Assembly: GCA_022823145.1 (NCBI GenBank)
Contig: JAJDXS010000029.1
Location: forward strand, 202,867-266,866
Reading direction: 5' to 3'
Length of the DNA stretch: 64,000 nt
Source of the DNA: Gemmatimonadota bacterium
GTDB taxonomy: Bacteria; Gemmatimonadota; Gemmatimonadetes; Longimicrobiales; Gaopeijiaceae
The notes beneath the pieces were generated by a model. The model saw only the letters and a list, made by a program, of their open reading frames with translations, did no database searches and had not been told where the DNA came from. Both the position numbers and the translations under genes were made by a program. Below are positions 56,704 to 64,000 of this stretch, piece after piece; position 1 is the stretch's first letter, and each line of letters starts with the position of its first letter.

Positions 56704-57970
56704 GCCGGAACGCCTCGACCGGCTCGAGGGCGGACGCCTGCCTCGCAGGATAAATGGTCGCCAGGATGGAGATGAGCAGGCTTCCCCCTGCGATCCACGT
56801 GATGTCCCACGGAGTCAGTTCCACCGGCAGCCGGTCGACGAAGTAGACCTCCGGCGGAAGCCGGATCAACCCGTAGCGTCCGATCAGCACCGCCAGAACG
56901 AGCCCCATTGCCGTACCCACAAGCGTGCCCACCACGCCGATCCACATTCCCTGGAACATGAAGGCGCGCAGGGTGTCCCGGCGCGTGAGCCCCATGGCCT
57001 TCAGAATCCCGATTTCCCGGGTGCGGTTGACCACCACCATGGCCAGCGTCCCGACGATGTTGAGCGCGGCCACGATGACGATCAGCGAGAGAATCAGCGC
57101 CATGGCCAGCTTTTCCAGCTTCAGTGCCGAGAAGAGCTGGCGGTTGTCTTCCGTCCATGAGGTGACGACGTAGGGCCAGCCGCCCAGCGCGTCGCGCACC
57201 GAGTCGGCCAGGGCATCCGCGCGCCAGGGGTCGTCCGCGCGCGCACCGACGATCGACGCCACATCCTCGTCCAGTTCGAGCACGCGCTGGACATCTTCCA
57301 GCGCCGCATACCCCTGACGCAGATCGAAGTCGTACATGCCGGTCGAGAACACTCCCGACACGATCCAGTCTTCCGAACGGAACACGGGATCGCCGTTGGG
57401 GCTCCACTTCAGGTTTTCGTAGGCGATTACGGTCACCGTGTCTCCCACCAGAAGATTCATGCGACTCGCCAGCTGGACCCCCAGCACCACCGGCGGTGGA
57501 CCGTCCTTCTTCCCTTTGAGCGAGATCCGCCCGGTTCGGAGGCTGTCGTGCATCGGCGTGATCGGGGGGCCCTGGTCATCGAGATCCACACCGTACAGAT
57601 CCATGACGTCCACGAAATCGTTGGCCAGCAGACCCACGCGGGTGAAGCCCACCGCGGACGCACTCACGATTCCGTCCACGCCCCCGACCACAGCGGCCAC
57701 GCGTTCCCGGTCCTCGAGGCGCAACGACATCCCCGCCTGTCGAACCGTCAACTGCGGCAACGACCCCAGGATCTTCTCGCGCAGTTCGTTCTGCATGCCC
57801 GTCATGACCCCGATGACGACGATCAGCGCCGTCACGCCCACGGTCACGCCGCCCAACGCGATCCATGTGATGAACGACAGGAGCTTGCCCCGTTTGCGCG
57901 ACGCCAGGAACCGACCCGCGAGAAACCACGCGAAACGGGTGCGTGACGTGGGAGTCGTCCGCTCCCTCAT
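56696..57970 (-). CDS. lolC: Lipoprotein-releasing ABC transporter permease (LolC/LolE type)
   Basis: 424 residues. Cytoplasmic tail, first transmembrane helix (LLSFITWIALGGVTVGVTALIVVIGVMTG near 28-56), a large periplasmic domain, then three C-terminal helices ending near FRHD. The FtsX-type region includes NIVGTLAMVVVNRTREIGILKAMG. Only one permease gene is present, so it may act as a homodimer (LolF-like). It overlaps lysS by four bases. Confidence 0.93.
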   Translation of the reverse strand: MRERTTPTSRTRFAWFLAGRFLASRKRGKLLSFITWIALGGVTVGVTALIVVIGVMTGMQNELREKILGSLPQLTVRQAGMSLRLEDRERVAAVVGGVDGIVSASAVGFTRVGLLANDFVDVMDLYGVDLDDQGPPITPMHDSLRTGRISLKGKKDGPPPVVLGVQLASRMNLLVGDTVTVIAYENLKWSPNGDPVFRSEDWIVSGVFSTGMYDFDLRQGYAALEDVQRVLELDEDVASIVGARADDPWRADALADSVRDALGGWPYVVTSWTEDNRQLFSALKLEKLAMALILSLIVIVAALNIVGTLAMVVVNRTREIGILKAMGLTRRDTLRAFMFQGMWIGVVGTLVGTAMGLVLAVLIGRYGLIRLPPEVYFVDRLPVELTPWDITWIAGGSLLISILATIYPARQASALEPVEAFRHD

Positions 57971-59505
57971 TCTTCCTTCCGCAGCGTCGGAAAGAGAATC
58001 ACGTCGCGGATCGAGGCCTGGTCGGTGAGCATCATCACGACGCGGTCCATTCCGATTCCGACGCCTCCAGTCGGAGGCAGTCCATACTCCAGTGCCCGGA
58101 TATAGTCTTCGTCCACCACCTGTGCTTCTGCGTCACCCGCGGCGCCCAACGCCGCCTGGTCCTCGAAGCGGGCCCTCTGCGCGATGGGATCGTTCAGCTC
58201 GCTGAACGCGTTGGCCAGCTCCTCTCCGGCCACGTAAAGCTCGAAGCGCTCGGAAAGCTCCGGGACTCCCCGCTTGGCCTTGGCCAGAGGGCTCAGTTCG
58301 CGCGGGTGGTCGATCACGAAGGTCGGCTGGATCAGTGAGGGCTGTACCAGCGCGCCGAACAGCTTGTCCATCAGCTTGCCGCGGCCCGCGCCTTCGAGGT
58401 CGTCGGCTCCCAGCGCCGCCGCGCGAGACCTGAGCGACTCCGTTCCCATCTCCAGCGGATCCCGACCGAGCGCGGCACCAAGTCCCTCCACGAAGGAAAG
58501 CCGCGCGAAGGGGCGCGACAGAGTGATGTCGGCACCCTGGTAGGTGAATCCGGAATGCCCTCTCGCAGCTGCGGCCAGTGCCACCATGAGGCGCTCCACC
58601 ATGTCCATCATGTCTTCATAGTCCGCGAAGGCACGGTAGAACTCCAGCATCGTGAACTCGGGGTTGTGAAACCGGTCGATCCCTTCGTTGCGAAAGTCCT
58701 TGGATATCTCGTAGACCCGATCCATGCCGCCCACGATGAGCCGCTTCAGGTACAACTCGTCCGCAATCCGCAGGTAGAGGTCACGGTCCAGGGCGAGGTG
58801 CCGGGTGACGAACGGGCGGGCCGAGGCTCCGCCGTAAAGGGGCTGGAGGACCGGGGTCTCGACCTCCACGAAGCCGTGGTCGTCCAGAAAGCGCCGAGCC
58901 CTGGTGATGATGCGTGCGCGGGTCCGGAACACCTCGCGGACGTCGGGGTTGACCGCCAGATCGGCGTAGCGCTGGCGGTAGCGTGCCTCGCGGTCGGCGA
59001 ATCCGGAGTGGGTGACTCTGTCGCCGGTACCGCCGTCCACCTCCACCTTCCCGAGCGGAAGTGGGCGCAATGACTTGCAGAGGAGTCGGAATTCCTCCGC
59101 ATGGATGGTGACCTGCCCCGTGCGCGTGCGAAACAGGCGCCCTTCGACGCCGATCCAGTCTCCCAGATCCAGCAGGTCGAGGAAGGAGTAAAGGTCCTCC
59201 CCGAGCACGTTGCGCTTGAAGTAGACCTGGATCCGGCCCGTGTGGTCTTCCAGGTCCGCGAAGGCACTGCGGCCGTGTGACCTGTACCCCATCATGCGTC
59301 CCGCCCAGCGGCCGGTCGCTCCATGGCCATCGAGCAGATCACCCGCCGCCTCGTCCTTCTCGAAGGCGGCCGTCGACGGAGCGGCGTGCCGGGTCACGTC
59401 GCAGGAATAGGCGAACGCCTCGACGCCCATCGATTGCAGTTTCTCCAGCTTCTCAAGCCGGTTTCTCATGACTCGCGAGAGGTCCCCGCCGTGCCGATCG
59501 TTCAC
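57967..59505 (-). CDS. lysS: Lysyl-tRNA synthetase, class II
   Basis: Charges tRNA-Lys. 512 residues. N-terminal OB-fold anticodon-binding domain (about 60-170, GRMMGYRSHGRSAFADLED), then the class II core with motif 1 (FLDDHGFVEVETPVL), motif 2 (FRNEGIDRFHNPEFTMLEFY) and motif 3 (GVGIGMDRVVMML). The lysine-specificity Glu/Tyr region (GLPPTGGVGIGMDR) is intact. Four-base overlap with prfB. Confidence 0.97.
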   Translation of the reverse strand: MNDRHGGDLSRVMRNRLEKLEKLQSMGVEAFAYSCDVTRHAAPSTAAFEKDEAAGDLLDGHGATGRWAGRMMGYRSHGRSAFADLEDHTGRIQVYFKRNVLGEDLYSFLDLLDLGDWIGVEGRLFRTRTGQVTIHAEEFRLLCKSLRPLPLGKVEVDGGTGDRVTHSGFADREARYRQRYADLAVNPDVREVFRTRARIITRARRFLDDHGFVEVETPVLQPLYGGASARPFVTRHLALDRDLYLRIADELYLKRLIVGGMDRVYEISKDFRNEGIDRFHNPEFTMLEFYRAFADYEDMMDMVERLMVALAAAARGHSGFTYQGADITLSRPFARLSFVEGLGAALGRDPLEMGTESLRSRAAALGADDLEGAGRGKLMDKLFGALVQPSLIQPTFVIDHPRELSPLAKAKRGVPELSERFELYVAGEELANAFSELNDPIAQRARFEDQAALGAAGDAEAQVVDEDYIRALEYGLPPTGGVGIGMDRVVMMLTDQASIRDVILFPTLRKEE

Positions 59506-60618
59506 TTGCCGTCCACCCGGCCGAATCTCTTGAGGTAGGTCTCGATGAACGGATCCAGCGCTCCGTCCATCACCGCGTTCACATCACCCCTTTTCACCTC
59601 GGTGCGGTGGTCGTTGACCATCGTGTAGGGTGCGAAGACGTAGGACCGGATCTGGTTGCCCCAGCCAATCTCGGTCTTGGACGACTCCAGAGCCTGTTTC
59701 TCCTTCTCCTTCTCTTCGCGAGCCCGCTGGTAGAGGGCCGCCTTCAGCATCTTCATCGCCGTCGAGCGGTTCTTGTGCTGCGAGCGCTCCTGCTGGCACG
59801 AAACCACGATTCCGGTGGGCAGGTGCGTAATGCGGATCGCCGAGTCCGTCTTGTTGACGTGCTGTCCGCCGGCGCCGGATGCCCGGAAGGTGTCCACCCG
59901 CAGCTCGGACTCGTCGATCTCGATCTCGATCTCCTCGTCCAGCACGGGGTACACGAACACGGAGGCGAAAGAGGTGTGGCGCCTGGCCTGCGAGTCGAAG
60001 GGCGAGATCCTGACCAGGCGATGCACCCCCTTCTCGGCCTTCAGATAGCCGTACGCGTGGTCGCCCCTGATCTCGACCGTCACGCTCTTGATCCCGGCCT
60101 CCTCGGCCGGCTGGAGGTCCAGCACCTTGAGTTCGTAGCCGCGCCTCTCGGCCCAGCGCATGTACATCCGGGACAGCATCTCCGCCCAGTCCTGCGACTC
60201 GAGCCCTCCCGCCCCCGGATGGATGGTGAGCATGGCCTCGCGATGATCGTCTTCTCCGCCCAACATCGTCTTCAACTCCAGACGCCCCAGTGCGTCCTCG
60301 AGCCTCCCCATCTCGTCTTCCCATTCCGAGCGCAGATCCGCATCGTCTTCATCGGCCAACAGCTCGCTCAACTCGTCCAGCTCGCCGGCTTGCAGGTCGA
60401 GTTCCGTCCAGGGACGCACCCATTCCTTCAGCCCATTGGCTTCGGCGATCAGTCGCCGTGCCTTGTCGGGATCATTCCAGAAGCCCTGGGCAGCCATCTC
60501 ATCCTCGAGAACGGCAACGCGGCTGCCCCTCGCTTCTATGTCAAAGATACCCCCGAAGCTCGTCGATCCGCCGCCGGGCGGATTCCAGGCGCTGAGTCTG
60601 ATCTTGTACTGATCCCAT
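59502..60618 (-). CDS. prfB: Peptide chain release factor 2, with programmed +1 frameshift
   Basis: Terminates at UGA and UAA. The first 25 codons run from ATG 60618 to a UGA at 60543-60541; the slippery CTTTGA then shifts +1 so that reading resumes at GAC (60542). The product ends EL-RGYL before the shift and DIEARGSRVAVLEDEM after it, giving 371 residues. An SD-like GGGGGT lies just upstream of CTTTGA. The SPF tripeptide (RISPFDSQ) and GGQ motif (SGAGGQHVN) are both present. The 25-codon leader has the same length as in E. coli prfB. The long upstream frame seen on its own is not the real start. Confidence 0.96.
60541..60562 (-). promoter_or_regulatory. prfB autoregulatory frameshift site
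   Basis: On the - strand the sequence GGGGGT, then ATCTTTGAC, provides an internal Shine-Dalgarno-like element, the CTTT slip and the in-frame UGA. When release factor 2 is scarce the ribosome pauses at UGA and shifts +1 to make full-length protein. Element order and spacing match the classical E. coli site. Confidence 0.92.
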
Positions 60619-60734
60619 GGGAGTTGCCGGGGCGGATGGCCGGAAAGAGGATGGAGGGTCGGGTGGAATCGGTGCCGCCCGACCTCCAGAAACATAAGAC
60701 AGGGGCACGATGAATTGGACCCCCGCCGATGGGT

Positions 60735-61631
60735 TCAGGGCATTGGCAGGGAGACGGTCAGGGCGACGCCGTCGACATCGGGCAGCGCGCGCAGGCGGGC
60801 CGTGATGAAGCCGTCGAGGGCGCTGAATACGTGGTTGGCCACGAGTATGCCCAGAGCCAGCCGGGCGTCCCGGAAGCGGCTGTCGCTACTCGTGATGAGA
60901 CCGGCGAAGCGGCGCTGGTCGCCGGAGCCTTCGCGCCACGTCCACAGGAAGGGCGGACCGTATCCGTTCTCCCGGTAGTAGTCGAGGGCCCGGACATAGC
61001 CGGGAGACCCCTGCGGGGCCCCCGGATCAAGGTTGTAGATGTCCATCGCGAGGGCCCAGACGGAACCGTTGTAGGTGCTGGGGTCGCGCTCGGGCTGCAG
61101 CCCTTCAATGACCGGGTCGGAATCCCATCGTCCCGATGTCGGCCACCGCGTGAGTCTCTCGTAGTACTCGAAGTCGCCGTCCCGGCGGGGCTCGGTGCTG
61201 AAGCCGGACCGGGCCTCCGACCAGGCGAACGCACGATACTCGTCCCGGAGGCCGAGTGCATCTGCACGGGCCGCCACGTAGAGCACGGCCGAGACGATTT
61301 CAACACCGGCGTAGGCGATCCAGCGATGCTGCCCCTGCCGGTATTGGGCGAGGCCGGGCACGACCAGCGAGCTCAGAAAGGCCTCGCCCTCCCCGAGGTC
61401 GCCCTGGGAACCGGTGTCGAGGCTCGGGAATGCGTGCAAGGGGCCGGCACGTCCGTGGAATTGCGTGGGCGTCGGCAAAAGCGACACCGTATTCCCGGAG
61501 ACCCCGGATTGCTGCGGCCGGACGGCGGACCGGGAGTGCTGCGGCGCCCCGTGCAGACTCGCGGGCAGCGCCGCGGCAACCGCAGTGAGCACGCCGGCCA
61601 GACCGAGGCCGGATTTCGCGCGGATCGCCAT
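60735..61631 (-). CDS. DUF5683-like exported or membrane protein
   Basis: 298 residues from ATG 61631. A signal-like hydrophobic N-terminus (GLGLAGVLTAVAAALPASL) and the segment FLSSLVVPGLAQYRQGQHRW, typical of DUF5683 and related proteins, followed by a helix YAGVEIVSAVLYVAARAD. The C-terminal half is soluble and has no motif I know. Overlaps nothing; it follows the PorV-like gene by 19 bases. Function unknown. Confidence 0.7.
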   Translation of the reverse strand: MAIRAKSGLGLAGVLTAVAAALPASLHGAPQHSRSAVRPQQSGVSGNTVSLLPTPTQFHGRAGPLHAFPSLDTGSQGDLGEGEAFLSSLVVPGLAQYRQGQHRWIAYAGVEIVSAVLYVAARADALGLRDEYRAFAWSEARSGFSTEPRRDGDFEYYERLTRWPTSGRWDSDPVIEGLQPERDPSTYNGSVWALAMDIYNLDPGAPQGSPGYVRALDYYRENGYGPPFLWTWREGSGDQRRFAGLITSSDSRFRDARLALGILVANHVFSALDGFITARLRALPDVDGVALTVSLPMP

Positions 61632-61650
61632 GGATGTCGCCACGGCCTGG

Positions 61651-62694
61651 CTAGAAGGTAGCGGCCAGCGTGACGTGAATCGGCTGGCTCTCACCTGTGA
61701 CCATCGAGCGGGTGAGAGACTTGGCGAAGTTGAGATCGAAGCGATCGACGCTGAACCCGACCCCCACCGACGCGCCGTTCGTCTGATCGTACTTGCCGGC
61801 GACGTAGCCGGCTCGCAGATGGAACAGGCCGGCGGCGGAGAAGTCCATTCCGGCGTATAGCGATGGCGAGCCGGGATTCCGCGTCCGCTCCTCCGCCTCC
61901 ACCGTCACCCACAGGTCCATCGGGACTTCATCGACGATTCGGTTGAGGGCTTCGTAGGCGACCGCGAGGCGAACGCGGGTGGGCAGCGGGTCGGACTGTT
62001 CCTGGTTCACGACCTGGAACTCGGTGCCGGCGTGCGCGAGCATCCATCCGAATCGCAGCGGGATGTCCGGGAACGGCTGTGCCTGGATGCCGGCGTCGAG
62101 AGCGTACGCGGAACTCCTGGTGTCGAGGTCGTTGCACTGGCCCCGGCACGCTACGCGGAACTGCACCAGTTTCATGTTGATGCCGGCGTCGATGCCCCAG
62201 GGGAGCGAGGTGGCGTAGCTTGCGACCGCCAGATGATTCCGGATGGAAATGGCGCCGAGCACGTCCCCGAATTCGTCCCTCAGGTCCTGGTCGCCGATGT
62301 CGAGAAGGAGGTAGGAGAGCGCGAAGGTTCCCACTCTGCGCCAGGGGAGGAGAACGCTGAAGGCGGTAGCCTCGCCCGCGAGTTGGTCGCCCCGATAGAG
62401 GAACACACGTCGATCGGTCTCCGCGGCCAGCCCCGCCGGATTCCAGAAGGCTCCCTCCTCATTGGCAAGCGCCGTCACGGCCCTGCCCAGGCCGATCCCC
62501 TGGGCGCCCACCGGCAGCAGCAGAAAGAGCGCCTCCTCGCTGCCTCCTCCCTCGTCGGGGTTTCCATCCTGGGCACTGAGCGTATCAGAAGCGGCGGCCA
62601 GCCCCGGAAGCAGAAGCACCGCGAGCAGCCGCAGCACCGATCCTGCCACCGAAAACCGGCAGATCTCCTTCCGCTGGCCTTCAGGCCTCTGCAT
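61651..62694 (-). CDS. PorV/PorQ-like outer-membrane beta-barrel protein
   Basis: 347 residues from ATG 62694. The signal peptide (SVLRLLAVLLLPGLAAA) leads to a family opening close to FLLLPVGAQGIGLGRAVTALANEEGAFWNPAGLA, where ALA-x4-A-x-WNPAGL is the PorV/UPF0164 hallmark. Alternating strands follow to a terminal Phe (HVTLAATF). PorV-like proteins serve type IX secretion in Bacteroidota, but members occur more widely and no other type IX gene is visible here. Confidence 0.75.
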   Translation of the reverse strand: MQRPEGQRKEICRFSVAGSVLRLLAVLLLPGLAAASDTLSAQDGNPDEGGGSEEALFLLLPVGAQGIGLGRAVTALANEEGAFWNPAGLAAETDRRVFLYRGDQLAGEATAFSVLLPWRRVGTFALSYLLLDIGDQDLRDEFGDVLGAISIRNHLAVASYATSLPWGIDAGINMKLVQFRVACRGQCNDLDTRSSAYALDAGIQAQPFPDIPLRFGWMLAHAGTEFQVVNQEQSDPLPTRVRLAVAYEALNRIVDEVPMDLWVTVEAEERTRNPGSPSLYAGMDFSAAGLFHLRAGYVAGKYDQTNGASVGVGFSVDRFDLNFAKSLTRSMVTGESQPIHVTLAATF

Positions 62695-63613
62695 CCGGTA
62701 CCACATAGCCGAACATCGCCAGTCCCTTCCGTCTCCGGCGCCACCCGTGCGACACCTTGACCCACAGATCAAGATACACGCGTCGTCCCAGAAAGTGCTC
62801 GATCTTTGCCCGTGCGGCGGCTCCGAGAGACTTGATTCCGGTGCCCCCCTTCCCGATCAGCATTCCCTTCTGGGACTTGCGTTCCACGTGCAGGGATGCC
62901 GCGATGTAGACCGGATCCTCTCCCTCACGGAACTCTTCTATCCGCACCGCCACCGCATAGGGAATCTCCTGGCGATAGCGTTCGAAGACCGACTCGCGAA
63001 TGAGTTCCTGCACGAAGAACCTGGCCGGTGCCGATGCGAGATGGTCGGCGGGATAGAGGAACGGTCCTTCCGGCAGCTGCGAAGCGACGAACTCGAGCAG
63101 CGGTTCGAGGCCTGCGCCCGTCCGGGCCGAAACGACATACAGCGGCAAACCGAGGTCCCCGGCCAGACGCCGTGCCGCAGCAGGATCGAATCGCTGCAGG
63201 TCGGCCTTGTTGACGGCGACCGCGGCCGGACGCGCCGCGCGCGCGAGCAGATCGTGAACCCCCTCCAGCTCCGCCCGCGACTTCCGTGCTCCGCCGTCCA
63301 GCAGGCCGATGACCACATCGGCTTCCGCCACGGCTCTCCCGGTCTCGATTGCCATCGACCGGTGGAAGAGTTGACGGCTCGATATGAGCCCGGGGGTGTC
63401 GATGAAGATCATCTGGACGGAATCCTCCGTCCGGATACCCGCCACTCGCTGCCAGGTGGTCTGCGCCTTCGGTGTGGCTATGCTCAGGTGTTCTCCTACC
63501 AGAGCATTGAGAAGCGTCGACTTTCCGACGTTCGGAAGCCCAACCAGCACGACGAACCCGGCGCGGGTGGGGGTCTCATCCCCAGGCTGAAGATCGGGCC
63601 GGTCCGGGTTCAT
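62681..63613 (-). CDS. era: GTPase Era
   Basis: Binds the 3' end of 16S rRNA and helps 30S maturation. 310 residues. G1 GLPNVGKSTLLNAL near 26-39, G3 DTPGLIS near 75-81, G4 VNKAD near 138-142; the C-terminal KH domain has LHVERKSQKGMLIGKGGTGIKSLG with its GxxG-type loop. It overlaps the PorV-like gene by a few bases and starts 153 bases after the 3' end of the 16S rRNA gene on the same strand. Confidence 0.97.
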   Translation of the reverse strand: MNPDRPDLQPGDETPTRAGFVVLVGLPNVGKSTLLNALVGEHLSIATPKAQTTWQRVAGIRTEDSVQMIFIDTPGLISSRQLFHRSMAIETGRAVAEADVVIGLLDGGARKSRAELEGVHDLLARAARPAAVAVNKADLQRFDPAAARRLAGDLGLPLYVVSARTGAGLEPLLEFVASQLPEGPFLYPADHLASAPARFFVQELIRESVFERYRQEIPYAVAVRIEEFREGEDPVYIAASLHVERKSQKGMLIGKGGTGIKSLGAAARAKIEHFLGRRVYLDLWVKVSHGWRRRRKGLAMFGYVVPDAEA

Positions 63614-63766
63614 GGGGAGAATTCAGTCGCGACCCGTATCCAGTCCGAACAGAGGCGGTTCCTGGGAAGTAGGGGAACAATCGAGAAGTCATGAGAAGCG
63701 GACGGGTAGACATTGAGAATCTTTCCGGGCAACCCTCCGTGGAGGGCCTCCCTTACTCGAAACTCC
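63614..63766 (-). promoter_or_regulatory. Spacer between 16S rRNA 3' end and era, with a GC-rich hairpin
   Basis: 153 bases hold no gene. Just after the 16S end, on the - strand, CCCTCC and GGAGGG (63747-63734) can form a short hairpin; it may be a processing signal or weak terminator. I see no clear era promoter and no T-run, so era may be read from the rRNA transcript. No tRNA-Ile, tRNA-Ala or 23S sequence is present. Confidence 0.35.

Positions 63767-64000
<234 letters not shown>

Noticed and set aside
60544..60695. Extended N-terminus for prfB in a single frame
   Set aside because: The extra residues are unlike any release factor. The frame-0 leader from ATG 60618 plus a +1 shift gives the standard RF2 N-terminus.
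61651..62694. Evidence for a full type IX secretion system
   Set aside because: Only a PorV-like barrel is seen. No PorU, SprA, GldK-N or T9SS C-terminal sorting domain appears in the window.

Overview
The window is GC-rich, gene-dense DNA from a diderm bacterium that makes lipopolysaccharide. It carries complete lipid A, Kdo, Lpt and Bam gene sets. It also carries genes best known from Firmicutes: McsA-McsB-ClpC and the bacillithiol enzyme BshC. That mix, the LpxC-FabZ fusion and PorV-like and DUF5683-like outer-membrane-associated proteins fit Gemmatimonadota or a related phylum, but this is inference from gene content only. I recognise no transposon, prophage, CRISPR array or integrase. 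No stretch over 300 bases lacks a gene.

Left arm, 1-20983, all genes on the + strand. A pabA/trpG-type fragment is followed by a tightly overlapping run: kdsB, pyrG, kdsA, kdsC, kdsD, lptC, an OstA/LptA-like protein, lptB and rpoN. This run makes and activates Kdo, supplies CTP, and exports lipopolysaccharide. Next come polyprenol-linked glycosylation and surface-glycan genes (two GT2 enzymes, wecB, a GT4, a YfhO-like membrane protein and an AglD-type membrane protein). The arm ends with a zinc-ribbon protein, an acyltransferase, proline dehydrogenase and a beta-lactamase-fold lipoprotein.

Terminus, 20984-21217. A 28-bp XerC/XerD recombination site (dif) lies at 21075-21102, exactly where coding strand switches from all + to almost all -. 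Genes on both sides point toward it, as expected where the two replication forks meet.

Right arm, 21218-64000, all protein genes on the - strand (one tRNA-Arg is on +). Reading in transcription order from the right edge: the 3' part of a 16S rRNA gene; era; a PorV-like protein; a DUF5683-like protein; prfB with its programmed frameshift; lysS; lolC and lolD; mcsA, mcsB and clpC; bamA and skp; lpxD, lpxC-fabZ, lpxA, a Gfo/Idh oxidoreductase, a 44-residue membrane protein, lpxB and lpxK; rlmH, a methyltransferase and bshC; murJ and uvrC; a TPR lipoprotein, tRNA-Gly and a second TPR protein; a DUF512 radical-SAM protein, der, plsY, gpsA, a MerR regulator, surE and a DUF368 protein; an LVIVD-repeat protein; a PLP dehydratase; a CDF metal transporter; and a membrane-anchored TPR protein next to dif.

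The most notable points are the dif site at the strand switch; the 16S gene followed directly by era with no 23S or spacer tRNAs, only about 43 kb from dif; a positional gnnA candidate between lpxA and lpxB; and a repeated palindrome near lptC and the YfhO-like gene.
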